Assembly (NCBI RefSeq): GCF_002305875.1 | Contig: NZ_CP022098.1 | Span: 10,168,001-10,232,000 of the forward strand | DNA from: Cystobacter fuscus | GTDB taxonomy: Bacteria; Myxococcota; Myxococcia; Myxococcales; Myxococcaceae | DNA length: 64,000 nt | Reading direction: 5' to 3' | In this document: positions 41,475 through 49,752 of the stretch, one piece after another | How the letters are laid out: each line of letters starts with the position of its first letter | How positions within the stretch are numbered: position 1 is the first letter of the stretch | Position numbers and translations under genes: made by a program | The notes under the pieces: generated by a model | Databases searched by the model: none | The model's input: the letters and a program-made list of their open reading frames with translations, nothing else | Told to the model about the DNA's origin: nothing

Positions 41475-43283
41475 ATGTTCCACCTGCGTTCCCGCTTGTT
41501 GTCCGCGCTGACCCTGGCCAGCGTGACCTTCTCCACCGCGTGTGGCCCGCTCGAGCCCACCGCCGACACGGATTCCCCCGCCGAGGCCGGCCTGGCCCAG
41601 CGCGAGGACGCCGCGCTCGGCGAGAACCTCAACACCACGCCCACCGCAGCCTGGTGGTACTACGGCCAGACCCCCGAACAGCTCTCGGCGCTGGTCAGTG
41701 CCAATGACGCTCGCATCATCAGCCTCCAGGTGGAGCAGGCCTCTCCGCCGCGCTTCACCGCGGCCCTGGTGAAGAACACCGGCACCCACGCCAAGGGCTG
41801 GTGGTGGTACTACGGGCTGACGGCCAGCCAGCTCTCCTCGTATCTCAGCACCAACAACGCGCGCATCGTCAGCCTGTCTCCCTACGAGCTCAACGGGACG
41901 ACGTACTTCGCGGCGGTGATGATCAGCAACACCGGCGCCGACGCCAAGGGCTGGTGGTGGTACTACGCCGCGACCCCGGCGCAGATTGGCACCGTGCTCC
42001 AGCAGAACAACGCGCGGTTGGTGGACATCGAGAGCTACGCCACCAGCGCCGGCACGCGCTACGCGGCGGTGATGATCAGCAACACCGGCGCCGACGCCAA
42101 GGGCTGGTGGTGGTACTACGGCGTCACTGGCAGTCAGGTCTCCAGCTACCTGTCGCAGAACAACGGATTCCTGACCCACATCCAGCCCGCGGATGCCAGC
42201 GGCTCCACGTTCAACGTCATCATGGAGCAGAACCCGGGCATCGGCTGGTGGTGGTACCACGGTGTCTCTTCCTCACGGCTCGCGGATGCCCTGTCGCAGA
42301 ACGGCGCGCGGCTGCTGGACGTGAAGACGTACACGTCGGGTGGCGCGCGCAAGTTCGCGGCCATCATGGTCAACAACTCGAACGCGGCCACCACGCGCAT
42401 CGGTGAGCTGATGCGCGACGGGACGGATGGCGACACCGGCCACTACGTCAAGCAGGTGGGCGGCTCCGTCCAGGCGTCCCTCCAGGGCAACCTCGTCTTC
42501 GAGCCCGCCAGCACCATCAAGGCGCTCATCGGCCTGCACGCCATGCGCGAGGTCGACGCCGGCCGTGCCAGCCTGAACCAGCTCGTCAACATCTACGCGC
42601 CGTCGTCCGGGAGCTGCCCCACCAGCACCATCACCGGCACGGAGACGCTGGGCAACGCCATCTACAACATGCTCGAGTTCTCCGACAACCAGCGCACCCG
42701 GGCGGTCATCGACGCGTTTGGTTTCGCGCCCATCAACCAGACGGCCGATGCCGCGGGCATGACCTCCACCCAGCTCAACCACTACCCGGGCTGCGGGGGC
42801 CCGGTGGCCAACGCGCTCACCCTGGCGGACGCCGGCCGCATGTACGAGGGCATCGCCAACGGCACGTTGCTGTCCGCCTCCAGCCGCACCGCCCTGTACC
42901 AGCGCATGCCCGAGCAGGCGGGGGACTTCACCAGCATCCGGAGCGCGTTGAGGACGCTGGTGGATCAGGAGGGCGCGAGCCTCGGGCTGAGCACCACCGC
43001 CCTCACCCAGTACAAGAACCGTCTCGTCTCCCACTACAAGGCGGGCAACTACACGCTGTGCGGCAGCGGCTCGTGCCTGGAATACATCTCGGTGGCTGGC
43101 GTGGCGGAGGTCCCCCGCTGCTCGCTCGGTGTGACGTCTACACAGAACTACGTGTGGGGAATCTTCATCTCCGGAGCCAGCAACAAGACCGCGGCGAGCA
43201 ATACCTTCCATGCCGCCAAGGTCGAGCCCCTGCGCGAATCCATCCGCGCGGCCCTCTCCAACTGGAGCACCTGCTACCCGTAG
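41475..43283 (+). CDS. Secreted Trp-repeat protein with class A beta-lactamase-like serine hydrolase domain
   Basis: The 602-residue protein has a lipoprotein-like signal (VTFSTAC, Cys23). Five tandem repeats of about 50 residues follow, each opening with a WWWYYG-type motif at residues 60, 109, 160, 211 and 258 and containing ARI-SL-----------AA-M-NTG. From about 310 a serine hydrolase domain shows SxxK as S346-T-I-K349 and SDN at 403-405, the class A beta-lactamase motifs. The arrangement recalls fungal polyglycine hydrolases, proteases with Trp-rich N-terminal repeats and a beta-lactamase fold. Substrate and protease activity are inference. The ATG at 41475 follows CAGGAGCC. A terminator hairpin follows the stop. 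Confidence 0.85.
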   Translation: MFHLRSRLLSALTLASVTFSTACGPLEPTADTDSPAEAGLAQREDAALGENLNTTPTAAWWYYGQTPEQLSALVSANDARIISLQVEQASPPRFTAALVKNTGTHAKGWWWYYGLTASQLSSYLSTNNARIVSLSPYELNGTTYFAAVMISNTGADAKGWWWYYAATPAQIGTVLQQNNARLVDIESYATSAGTRYAAVMISNTGADAKGWWWYYGVTGSQVSSYLSQNNGFLTHIQPADASGSTFNVIMEQNPGIGWWWYHGVSSSRLADALSQNGARLLDVKTYTSGGARKFAAIMVNNSNAATTRIGELMRDGTDGDTGHYVKQVGGSVQASLQGNLVFEPASTIKALIGLHAMREVDAGRASLNQLVNIYAPSSGSCPTSTITGTETLGNAIYNMLEFSDNQRTRAVIDAFGFAPINQTADAAGMTSTQLNHYPGCGGPVANALTLADAGRMYEGIANGTLLSASSRTALYQRMPEQAGDFTSIRSALRTLVDQEGASLGLSTTALTQYKNRLVSHYKAGNYTLCGSGSCLEYISVAGVAEVPRCSLGVTSTQNYVWGIFISGASNKTAASNTFHAAKVEPLRESIRAALSNWSTCYP

Positions 43284-43309
43284 TCTCTCACCGAGACAAT
43301 CTCGAACCC

Positions 43310-43338
43310 GGCGGAGGCGGATGCACCACGCCTCCGCC
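43310..43338 (+). terminator. Terminator hairpin of the beta-lactamase-like gene
   Basis: Perfect 10-bp stem GGCGGAGGCG / CGCCTCCGCC with a 9-base loop, 27 bases after the stop and followed by GTCTTCGTT. Confidence 0.75.
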
Positions 43339-43510
43339 GTCTTCGTTGCGGGGAACGGTACATGACGTGTGTTCAAACGCCCATGGAGTCACGCTCCAGT
43401 CAGACATGTATGGCAGACTCGATCTCCAACCGCCCCCAAGCATGTCGGGCCATGGAGTCCGGCGCTGCCCAGGGGGCACCACCCTCCCAATGGAGCGATT
43501 GCACTTCCCC

Positions 43511-45058
43511 ATGATGAATACATCCAGAACACCGCGGCTCTCGGTCCTCTTGTTGGCGACGCTCTTCTCGTCACTCGTGGCTTGCGGAATCCGTGAACCG
43601 GACGCGGGTGACGGCCCGCCCTCGAACCCTCTCGCCGCCTCCACTCCCCTCGTTGGCGGCGCCTCGGACACGGACGCCGGCCCGACCCCGGATGACCCCG
43701 ATGCCTCCACGCCCCTCGATGGCGGCGCCACCTCGTGTGGTGACGGCCTGAAACAAACCGAGGAGGCCTGTGACGACGGCAACACGCTCGCTGGCGACGG
43801 CTGTTCCGCCACCTGCGCCCTGGAGCCGGGTTGGAGCTGCCCGTCCGCTGGCAGGCCCTGCCTCGCCGCGCGGTGTGGTGATCAGCTCATCGCCGGTGAC
43901 GAGGAGTGCGAGGACGGCAATACCCTCTCGGGAGACGGCTGCAGCAACGAGTGCCGCCTCGAGTCCGGGTACAAGTGTGACACCATCGGCGAGCCGTGCG
44001 TCCGCACCGTTTGCGGCGATCAGGTGACCGAGGGAACGGAGCAGTGCGACGATGGCAACAACAACCTGGGTGACGGGTGCTCCCCCCTGTGCATGCGCGA
44101 GCCCCGGTGCACCAACGGAACGTGCCAGGCGGTGTGTGGAGATGGCGTGATGCTCCCTGGCACCACCGAGGAGTGCGATGACGGCAACACCCGCGCCAAC
44201 GACGGCTGCTCTCCGGAGTGCAAGCGCGAGGAGGGCTTCGTCTGCCAGTCCATCGAGCAGGCCCCTCCCGACAGAGTGGAGCTCCCCATCGTCTACCGCG
44301 ACTTCCGCGGCTACGATCTGCCGGCCAGCGGCAACCTGCCGCGCGGCCACGTCGACTTCGAGAACGCCAACGGCGCGGAGAGGGGCATCGTGGCCAGCCT
44401 CCTGGGCTACGACGGCAAGCCCGTGTACGCGAAGACCAACGTCTCCTCCGCCACCACCCACGGCAAGGTCGCGTTCGATCAATGGTACCGGGACGTGTAC
44501 AACATCAACATGACGCGGGTCCAGACGCTCTCCCTGATGCGCCAGCCGAACGGTTCATACCGGTTCGAGGACACGAGCTTCTTCCCGCTCGACAACGCGG
44601 GCTGGGTCGCCCAGAACCTGGAGCGCCTGCGCAATGGCAGCGACGGAGTCGCCCACAACTTCAGCTTCACGAGCGAGACGCGCTACTGGTTCGAGTACAA
44701 GGGAATCGAGGTGCTCGAGTTCTTCGGCGACGATGATGTGTGGGTATTCATCAACGGCCGGCTGGCACTCGACCTGGGCGGCGTGCATGGCCCGGAATCA
44801 GGCAGCATCAATCTCTCGCAGAAGGCCGCCGAGCTGGGCCTGCAGCGGGGGGGCATCTACGAGGTCGCGGTGTTCCAGGCCGAGCGCCACACCACGGGCT
44901 CCTCGTACCGGCTCACGCTCAACAACTTCGCCACGCGCCGCACCCAATGCATGCGCCTGTGTGGCAACGGCGTCATCGACGTGGGAGAGCAGTGTGATGA
45001 TGGCAACAACACCTCCAACGACGGCTGCAGTGCCACCTGTCTGCTGGAAATAAGATGA
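43511..45058 (+). CDS. Lipoprotein with myxobacterial cysteine-rich repeats and a fibro-slime domain
   Basis: The 515-residue protein has a lipoprotein signal (LLLATLFSSLVAC). After a Pro/Asp-rich linker come four cysteine-rich repeats of the CGDG----E-CDDGN---GDGCS--C type. A fibro-slime domain follows (about residues 262-480), with GKVAFDQWYRDVYNIN, FFPLDNAGW, GDDDVWVFINGRLALDLGGVHG and VFQAERHTTGSSY. A fifth cysteine-rich repeat closes the protein. Both domain types are typical of myxobacteria and of slime-mould adhesion proteins and suggest a calcium- or carbohydrate-binding surface role. The ATG at 43511 is preferred, although one at 43490 is possible. Confidence 0.9.
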   Translation: MMNTSRTPRLSVLLLATLFSSLVACGIREPDAGDGPPSNPLAASTPLVGGASDTDAGPTPDDPDASTPLDGGATSCGDGLKQTEEACDDGNTLAGDGCSATCALEPGWSCPSAGRPCLAARCGDQLIAGDEECEDGNTLSGDGCSNECRLESGYKCDTIGEPCVRTVCGDQVTEGTEQCDDGNNNLGDGCSPLCMREPRCTNGTCQAVCGDGVMLPGTTEECDDGNTRANDGCSPECKREEGFVCQSIEQAPPDRVELPIVYRDFRGYDLPASGNLPRGHVDFENANGAERGIVASLLGYDGKPVYAKTNVSSATTHGKVAFDQWYRDVYNINMTRVQTLSLMRQPNGSYRFEDTSFFPLDNAGWVAQNLERLRNGSDGVAHNFSFTSETRYWFEYKGIEVLEFFGDDDVWVFINGRLALDLGGVHGPESGSINLSQKAAELGLQRGGIYEVAVFQAERHTTGSSYRLTLNNFATRRTQCMRLCGNGVIDVGEQCDDGNNTSNDGCSATCLLEIR

Positions 45059-45087
45059 GCGGACGCGCTCCGTAGTCCATCAACCCC

Positions 45088-45112
45088 TGGCCTGGGACCC
45101 GCTCCCAGGCCA
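45088..45112 (+). terminator. Terminator hairpin of the fibro-slime gene
   Basis: Perfect 9-bp stem TGGCCTGGG / CCCAGGCCA with the loop ACCCGCT, 30 bases after the stop, followed by TTCTC. Confidence 0.7.
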
Positions 45113-45129
45113 TTCTCGAGCGCACGCAC

Positions 45130-45582
45130 ATGTCCATGGATCCCCACCGCGAATATTGCCGACGTCAGCACCGGCTCCTGGCCCACCACCTGAGCATCGA
45201 GGCGTGGTGCGCGGGAGACGACTGCATCCTCCTGGAGCGCAACCACCTGGAGGAGTTCCTGAAGCTCGAGCGCTTCAAGAGCACCCGCGTGCAGTGGCTC
45301 CTGGAGGACATCAAGCCCTGGTTCAAACACACGGAGCCCGTCTACGCCGGCCCCGAGGGCGACCTGTCCTCGCTCGAGGCGCTCTACCTGTCGCGCGTGC
45401 CCATCGCCCGGAAGTTCCTCATCCGGCCGGATCCCCTCAACGCCGACGAGCTGATCATCTGGTTGAGGAACAACGGCCTGCGCATCAGCCTGCTGCATTC
45501 GATCAGCGCGGTCATTCCGCCCTCGGAGGAGCAGATCGTCACCCGGCTGGCGCTGCTCGCCTCGGGGCTGTCCGAGCCGTAA
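45130..45582 (+). CDS. Hypothetical protein
   Basis: The 150-residue product is soluble and mainly helical, with no signal peptide (MSMDPHREYCRRQHRLLAHH). Phrases such as IEAWCAGDDCILLERNHLEEF and PDPLNADELIIWLRNNGLRI resemble no family I know. It lies between two strong hairpins, so it is an independent unit. Codon use is normal for the window. An alternative ATG two codons downstream cannot be excluded. Confidence 0.65.
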   Translation: MSMDPHREYCRRQHRLLAHHLSIEAWCAGDDCILLERNHLEEFLKLERFKSTRVQWLLEDIKPWFKHTEPVYAGPEGDLSSLEALYLSRVPIARKFLIRPDPLNADELIIWLRNNGLRISLLHSISAVIPPSEEQIVTRLALLASGLSEP

Positions 45583-45621
45583 CGCGCCGTCCGGGAAGGC
45601 CATCTTCCCCCGGACGGCGCG
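45583..45621. terminator. Bidirectional terminator between convergent genes
   Basis: The 13-bp perfect stem CGCGCCGTCCGGG / CCCGGACGGCGCG, with further GAAG/CTTC pairing inside the loop, starts at the hypothetical gene stop and ends 15 bases before the lipoprotein gene stop. Confidence 0.8.
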
Positions 45622-45636
45622 AGTCCCGCCGCGCGA

Positions 45637-46062
45637 CTACTCGACCCAGTGCACCTTGCCCAGACCGGCGGGGATCAGGTCACACACATAGAAGATGTCG
45701 TCATACGGATAGTTGTCATAGACGCCCCGGGCGGCGATGCAGCGCGCCGACGCGGGACGCGGCGCGTTGAACTCGGCGGCGAGCTGCTGGCAGTACGCGT
45801 CGTCGCCCGGGCCCCCGCACTCCTCGGTGCAGCTATCGGCGCGGATCCACTGCGGGTTGTAGAGGGGGTAGGAGTCCGCCTCGGTCCAGCACAGTCCGGT
45901 CGAACACTGCGCGTCGGAGGAGCAGCCGGAGCCCACGGCATTCAGGCCCTGCTTCTGCTCCGAGAGCACCTGGGGCGGCTCGGCCACCGTGCCGCCACAG
46001 GCCACGGGGCCGAACAGGGCGAGCGAGAAGAGGGAGACAGAGGCCGCGAGGATGTTGCGCAT
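45637..46062 (-). CDS. Cysteine-rich exported lipoprotein
   Basis: The 141-residue protein has a signal peptide (ASVSLFSLALFGPVACGG) with Cys22 a probable lipid site, although the lipobox is loose. The mature part has many cysteines (GCSSDAQCSTGLCW, CTEECGG, YCQQL, RCIAA, VCDL) that should form disulfides outside the cell. Its ribosome site GGAAAGG lies in one arm of a 9-bp hairpin (46070-46094). The gene is divergent from the M13 peptidase gene. No function is known; small disulfide-rich lipoproteins are abundant in myxobacteria. Confidence 0.78.
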   Translation of the reverse strand: MRNILAASVSLFSLALFGPVACGGTVAEPPQVLSEQKQGLNAVGSGCSSDAQCSTGLCWTEADSYPLYNPQWIRADSCTEECGGPGDDAYCQQLAAEFNAPRPASARCIAARGVYDNYPYDDIFYVCDLIPAGLGKVHWVE

Positions 46063-46173
46063 GGAGGAGAGCCTTTCCAGGTGAGGGGAAGGCTCGAGGC
46101 AATCATTTCTGGCGCACCGAGCCAAGTCACGTTGTCGCGACTCCAAACAATCTCGTCTGCTAGAGAGCCATGA

Positions 46174-48321
46174 ATGACCCTCCAGAACCGACGTATCCCG
46201 GGCGCCGCACGCGTGGTGCTCACGACCAGCGCGGCCGCGTGGCTCGCCGCGTGTGCCACGTCCGCGCCGCTGGACAAGACGCCCGCGCAGGCGAAGCCCA
46301 CCGCGACGGCGGCCGCCCCGGCCCGCTCGCCGAAACCCACCTACGGCAGCTTCGGCGTGGACACCGCCGGGATGGACACCTCCGTCGCGCCCGGTGACAA
46401 CTTCTACCGCTTCGTCAATGGCACGTGGAACGACAAGGTCGAGATCCCCGCCGACAGGCCGAGCTACGGCATGTTCACCACGCTCGCGGAAGAGGCGAGC
46501 CGGCGCACGCGCGCGCTGCTCGAGGAGTCCGCGAGCGCCAACGCGCCCGAGGGCAGCGAGCTCCGCAAGCTGGGTGACCTGTTCGCGAGCTTCATGGACG
46601 AGGCGGCCATCGAGGCGAAGGGCGTCACCCCGCTCGCGCCCGAGCTGGACCGCATCGCCGCCATCACCAACCGGAAGGAGCTCGCCGCCGCCCTCGGCGA
46701 CACCCTGCGCGCCGACGTGGATGCGCTCAACACGGGCCGCGTCACCACGGACCGGCTCCTCGGCCTCTGGGTGTCCGAGGACCTGAACGAGCCCTCGCGC
46801 TATGCCGCCTATCTGCTGCAAGGGGGCCTGGGGCTGCCGGATCGCGACTACTACCTCGTCGACAACGAGCGCTTCACGGACGTCCGTCAGAAGTACCAGC
46901 AGCACGTCGCCGCCATGTTGCGCTTGGCGGGCATCACCGACCCGGAGGCCCGGGCCAAACGCATCCTCGAGCTCGAGCGCGACATCGCGCGGGTGCATTG
47001 GAGCCAGGTGGACACGCGGGACGTGCTCAAGGCCAACAATCCCTGGCCCCGGGAGGAGCTGGCGCGGCGCGCGCCCGGCCTCGACTGGGACACCTACCTG
47101 GGCGCCGCGGGCCTCGGGCAGCAGCGCGAGTTCATCGTCTGGCAGCCGAGCGCGCTGACGGGAATCGCGAAGCTCGTCGGTGGCGCGCCCTTGCAGACCT
47201 GGAAGGACTACCTGACCTTCCACGCCATCGAGCGTGCCGCGCCCTTGCTGCCCAAGGCCTTCGTCGAGGAGCACTTCGCCTTCAACGACCGGGTGCTCTC
47301 CGGCGCGCAACAGTTGCGCGAGCGCTGGAAGCGGGGCGTCGACGTGACCGGCGAGGCGATGGGCGAGGCCATCGGCAAGCTCTACGTCGAGAAGTACTTC
47401 CCGCCGGAGGCCAAGGCGGAGGCCGACAAGATGGTGCGCAACATCATCGCGGCGTTCGATCGGCGCATCGACGCCCTGGCGTGGATGTCCCCGGAGACGA
47501 AGAAGCGCGCGAAGGAGAAGCTCGCCACCCTTCAGGTGGGCATCGGCCACCCGGCCCGGTGGCGTGACTACTCGGAGCTGGAGATCGTGCGGGGAGACGC
47601 CTACGGCAACACCGAGCGCGCGTCGCGCTTCGAGTACCAGCGCGACCTGCGCAAGCTCGGCAAGCCCGTGGACAGGTCGGAGTGGTTCATGGTTCCGCAG
47701 CTCGTGAACGCACTGAACTCCCCGCAGCAGAACTCCATCATCTTCCCCGCGGCCATCCTCCAACCGCCCTTCTTCGACGCGCACGCGGACCCGGCGGTGA
47801 ACTACGGTGGCATCGGCTCCGTCATCGGGCACGAAATCGTTCACAGCTTCGACGACGTGGGCGCGCAGTTCGACGCGCGCGGCAAGCTGGAGAACTGGTG
47901 GACCCAGGAGGACGCGGCGAAGTTCAAGGCGGCGGGCCAGGCGCTCGTCGCGCAGTACAGCGCCTACCGGCCGCTGCCCGACGTCTCGGTCAACGGCAAG
48001 CTGACCCTCGGCGAGAACATCGCCGATGTCGCCGGGCTGGCGATCTCCCATGATGCCTACCGGCTGTCGCTGGGTGGGCAGCCGGCGCCGGTGCTCGATG
48101 GCTTCTCCGGCGAGCAGCGCTTCTTCCTCGGCTTCGGTCAGGTCTGGCGCAACAAGTATCGCGAGCCGACGCTCCGCCGCCTGCTGCTGACGGATGGGCA
48201 CTCGCCGGGCGAGTACCGCGCCGCGACCGTGCGCAACCAGGACGCCTGGTACGAGGCCTTTGACGCCACGCCTGGACAGGCGCTCTACCTCGCCCCCGAG
48301 CAGCGCGTGCGCATCTGGTGA
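46174..48321 (+). CDS. M13-family (neprilysin-like) metallopeptidase lipoprotein
   Basis: This 715-residue protein has a short signal ending at a lipobox (AWLAAC, Cys27) and a full M13 peptidase. The N-terminal M13 domain opens with DTSVAPGDNFYRFVNGTWN, the zinc motif is HEIVHSFDD (H553, E554, H557), and the third ligand region is ENIADVAGL (Glu at about 614). The C-terminus RVRIW is close to the usual CxVW ending. These enzymes degrade peptides at the cell surface. The ATG at 46174 is preferred. A strong hairpin follows the stop by 20 bases. Confidence 0.93.
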   Translation: MTLQNRRIPGAARVVLTTSAAAWLAACATSAPLDKTPAQAKPTATAAAPARSPKPTYGSFGVDTAGMDTSVAPGDNFYRFVNGTWNDKVEIPADRPSYGMFTTLAEEASRRTRALLEESASANAPEGSELRKLGDLFASFMDEAAIEAKGVTPLAPELDRIAAITNRKELAAALGDTLRADVDALNTGRVTTDRLLGLWVSEDLNEPSRYAAYLLQGGLGLPDRDYYLVDNERFTDVRQKYQQHVAAMLRLAGITDPEARAKRILELERDIARVHWSQVDTRDVLKANNPWPREELARRAPGLDWDTYLGAAGLGQQREFIVWQPSALTGIAKLVGGAPLQTWKDYLTFHAIERAAPLLPKAFVEEHFAFNDRVLSGAQQLRERWKRGVDVTGEAMGEAIGKLYVEKYFPPEAKAEADKMVRNIIAAFDRRIDALAWMSPETKKRAKEKLATLQVGIGHPARWRDYSELEIVRGDAYGNTERASRFEYQRDLRKLGKPVDRSEWFMVPQLVNALNSPQQNSIIFPAAILQPPFFDAHADPAVNYGGIGSVIGHEIVHSFDDVGAQFDARGKLENWWTQEDAAKFKAAGQALVAQYSAYRPLPDVSVNGKLTLGENIADVAGLAISHDAYRLSLGGQPAPVLDGFSGEQRFFLGFGQVWRNKYREPTLRRLLLTDGHSPGEYRAATVRNQDAWYEAFDATPGQALYLAPEQRVRIW

Positions 48322-48340
48322 GGAGGGGAGGACGAAGCGA

Positions 48341-48370
48341 GGCACCGAGGAGCGGGAAGTCCTCGGTGCC
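48341..48370. terminator. Terminator between convergent peptidase and GST genes
   Basis: Perfect 11-bp stem GGCACCGAGGA / TCCTCGGTGCC with an 8-base loop, 20 bases after the M13 stop and 54 bases from the stop of the convergent GST gene. Confidence 0.75.
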
Positions 48371-48423
48371 AACGAGCGGGGCCGCGCCTCCATGAACGTG
48401 GAGCCGCTCCACACGGCCGGCCT

Positions 48424-49068
48424 TCACGTGTCGAAGCGATAGGCGGTCTCCCCGCTGGATGCCCGCGTCGCGAACCGCTGACAGAACGTGTTCAGCTCGG
48501 AGTAGGAGGTGGTCGGCAAGACGCCCCGGAACTCCAGATGGGTCACGAGACAGAAGAGCGTGACCTCCAGGAAGCTCAGGTCCCGATGCGGCGGGAGCGC
48601 GGCGAGCACGGGGCTCGCGTTCTCCTCCAGCCACGACATCATGTTGACCAGCCCCTTTCGCATCTTCGCGTGGTGGGCACTGCTGTCGCTGGTGCCGGCC
48701 AGCCCGGCCATGATCAGCGACACCTCCGTCGCCATGGCCTGAAGCACGAGCTCCTGCGCATTGGCGAGCAACGGCTCGTCGAGCTCTTCTGGCCAGACCA
48801 CGCGGGGTCTGGGACTCGACCGCCGCCACAGCTCGCGACAGACATTGAGCGCGCCGAACCAGACGCCTCGGGACGTCCGCAAGCTCGGTATGCGGAGCGC
48901 CGGGTTGCCGCCGTAGTCCTCCGGATCGGAGGACATGAGGTCGCGCACCACCCGGAAGGAGTAGTCGATGCGCATCTCCGCGGCGAAGATCCGCGTGACG
49001 CGCGTGAAGTGTGAGCTCGAGCGGCCGATGAGGACTGGCCTGGCCGGTTCTTCGAACGCAGTGGGCAT
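48424..49068 (-). CDS. Glutathione S-transferase-like protein
   Basis: The 214-residue protein has a thioredoxin-like N-terminal domain starting PVLIGRSSSHFTRVTRIFAAE; the serine tract stands where GST enzymes place the activating Ser, Cys or Tyr. The helical C-terminal domain runs from about residue 90 (LLANAQELVLQAMATEVS) and has the conserved helix PHRDLSFLEVTLFCLVTHLEF. GSTs add glutathione to electrophiles. It is divergent from the marR-clc pair, with about 130 bases between starts, and the MarR-type palindrome could control both directions. The catalytic residue is not certain. Confidence 0.78.
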   Translation of the reverse strand: MPTAFEEPARPVLIGRSSSHFTRVTRIFAAEMRIDYSFRVVRDLMSSDPEDYGGNPALRIPSLRTSRGVWFGALNVCRELWRRSSPRPRVVWPEELDEPLLANAQELVLQAMATEVSLIMAGLAGTSDSSAHHAKMRKGLVNMMSWLEENASPVLAALPPHRDLSFLEVTLFCLVTHLEFRGVLPTTSYSELNTFCQRFATRASSGETAYRFDT

Positions 49069-49191
49069 ACGTGCTCCTTCCCTTCAGGGAACGACACGAA
49101 GACTGTCACCACGTCCCGTGAATGGCGAGTGACTCGAGGAGCACGGGAGCGCCTTGCCCTTGCGCACGTGCTCGCCGGGATGTATCTGGAG

Positions 49192-49215
49192 AATTATATG
49201 GGCTCCCATACAATT
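49192..49215. promoter_or_regulatory. Near-perfect 24-bp palindrome, candidate MarR operator
   Basis: Arms AATTATATGGG and CCCATACAATT (10 of 11 positions match) flank CT. The site overlaps the preferred marR start codon at 49198 and lies about 125 bases upstream of the divergent GST gene. Its length and AT-rich arms fit MarR-dimer operators and suggest autorepression. Confidence 0.6.
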
Positions 49216-49752
49216 CGCCCCACCCGGGCCAGGCCCGCCTCGGAGAATCCAGAGGAGGTGCGCACGTCGCTGGACGCGATCCGGCGCATCGTGCGGATGC
49301 TGCGCATGTCCGCCCGGGCCTCCGAGGAGCGGCTGGGCCTGAGTGGCGCGCGGCTCTTCGTGCTCCAACAGCTCGCCGAGGCGGGCGCCTGCTCCATCAA
49401 CCAGCTGGCCGAGCGGACGTTCACGCACCAGAGCTCGGTCTCGGTGGCGGTCAGCGGCCTCATCGAGGCGGGGCTGGTGTCGCGCCGGCCCTCGCCGGTG
49501 GATGGGCGGCGTGTGGAGGTGTCACTGACGGCCGAGGGCCAGCAACTGCTGCGCACCGCGCCGCCCATGGCCCAGGCACGGCTCATCGCGGGAGTGCTCC
49601 GGCTGGAGCCGGACCAGCGCGCCGCGCTCGCGCGGGGACTCGACGCGCTCGTGCGCGAGCTGGGGCTGGAGGAGCAGTCCGCACCGCTCTTCTTCGAGGA
49701 CGAGGCGCCCACCAGGCGCCGCCAGGGGAAACGACGCCATGAAAAGACCTGA
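49198..49752 (+). CDS. MarR-family transcriptional regulator
   Basis: The 184-residue protein has the MarR winged-helix core: helix 1 SLDAIRRIVRMLRMSAR, recognition helix region INQLAERTFTHQSSVSVAVSG, and wing SRRPSPVDGRRVEVSLT. The start at 49198 is chosen because TGGAGA lies 8 bases before it; an ATG at 49180 would add six residues. Its 3' end overlaps the ClC gene by 14 bases, so the two are co-expressed. It probably represses this operon, and perhaps the divergent GST gene, through the palindrome at the start codon. Confidence 0.88.
   Translation: MGSHTIRPTRARPASENPEEVRTSLDAIRRIVRMLRMSARASEERLGLSGARLFVLQQLAEAGACSINQLAERTFTHQSSVSVAVSGLIEAGLVSRRPSPVDGRRVEVSLTAEGQQLLRTAPPMAQARLIAGVLRLEPDQRAALARGLDALVRELGLEEQSAPLFFEDEAPTRRRQGKRRHEKT

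Noticed and set aside
41640-42260. DNA-level tandem repeat in the Trp-repeat gene as a mobile or selfish element
   Set aside because: The repeats are in frame, about 150 bases each, and encode diverged protein repeats, so they are structural protein repeats.
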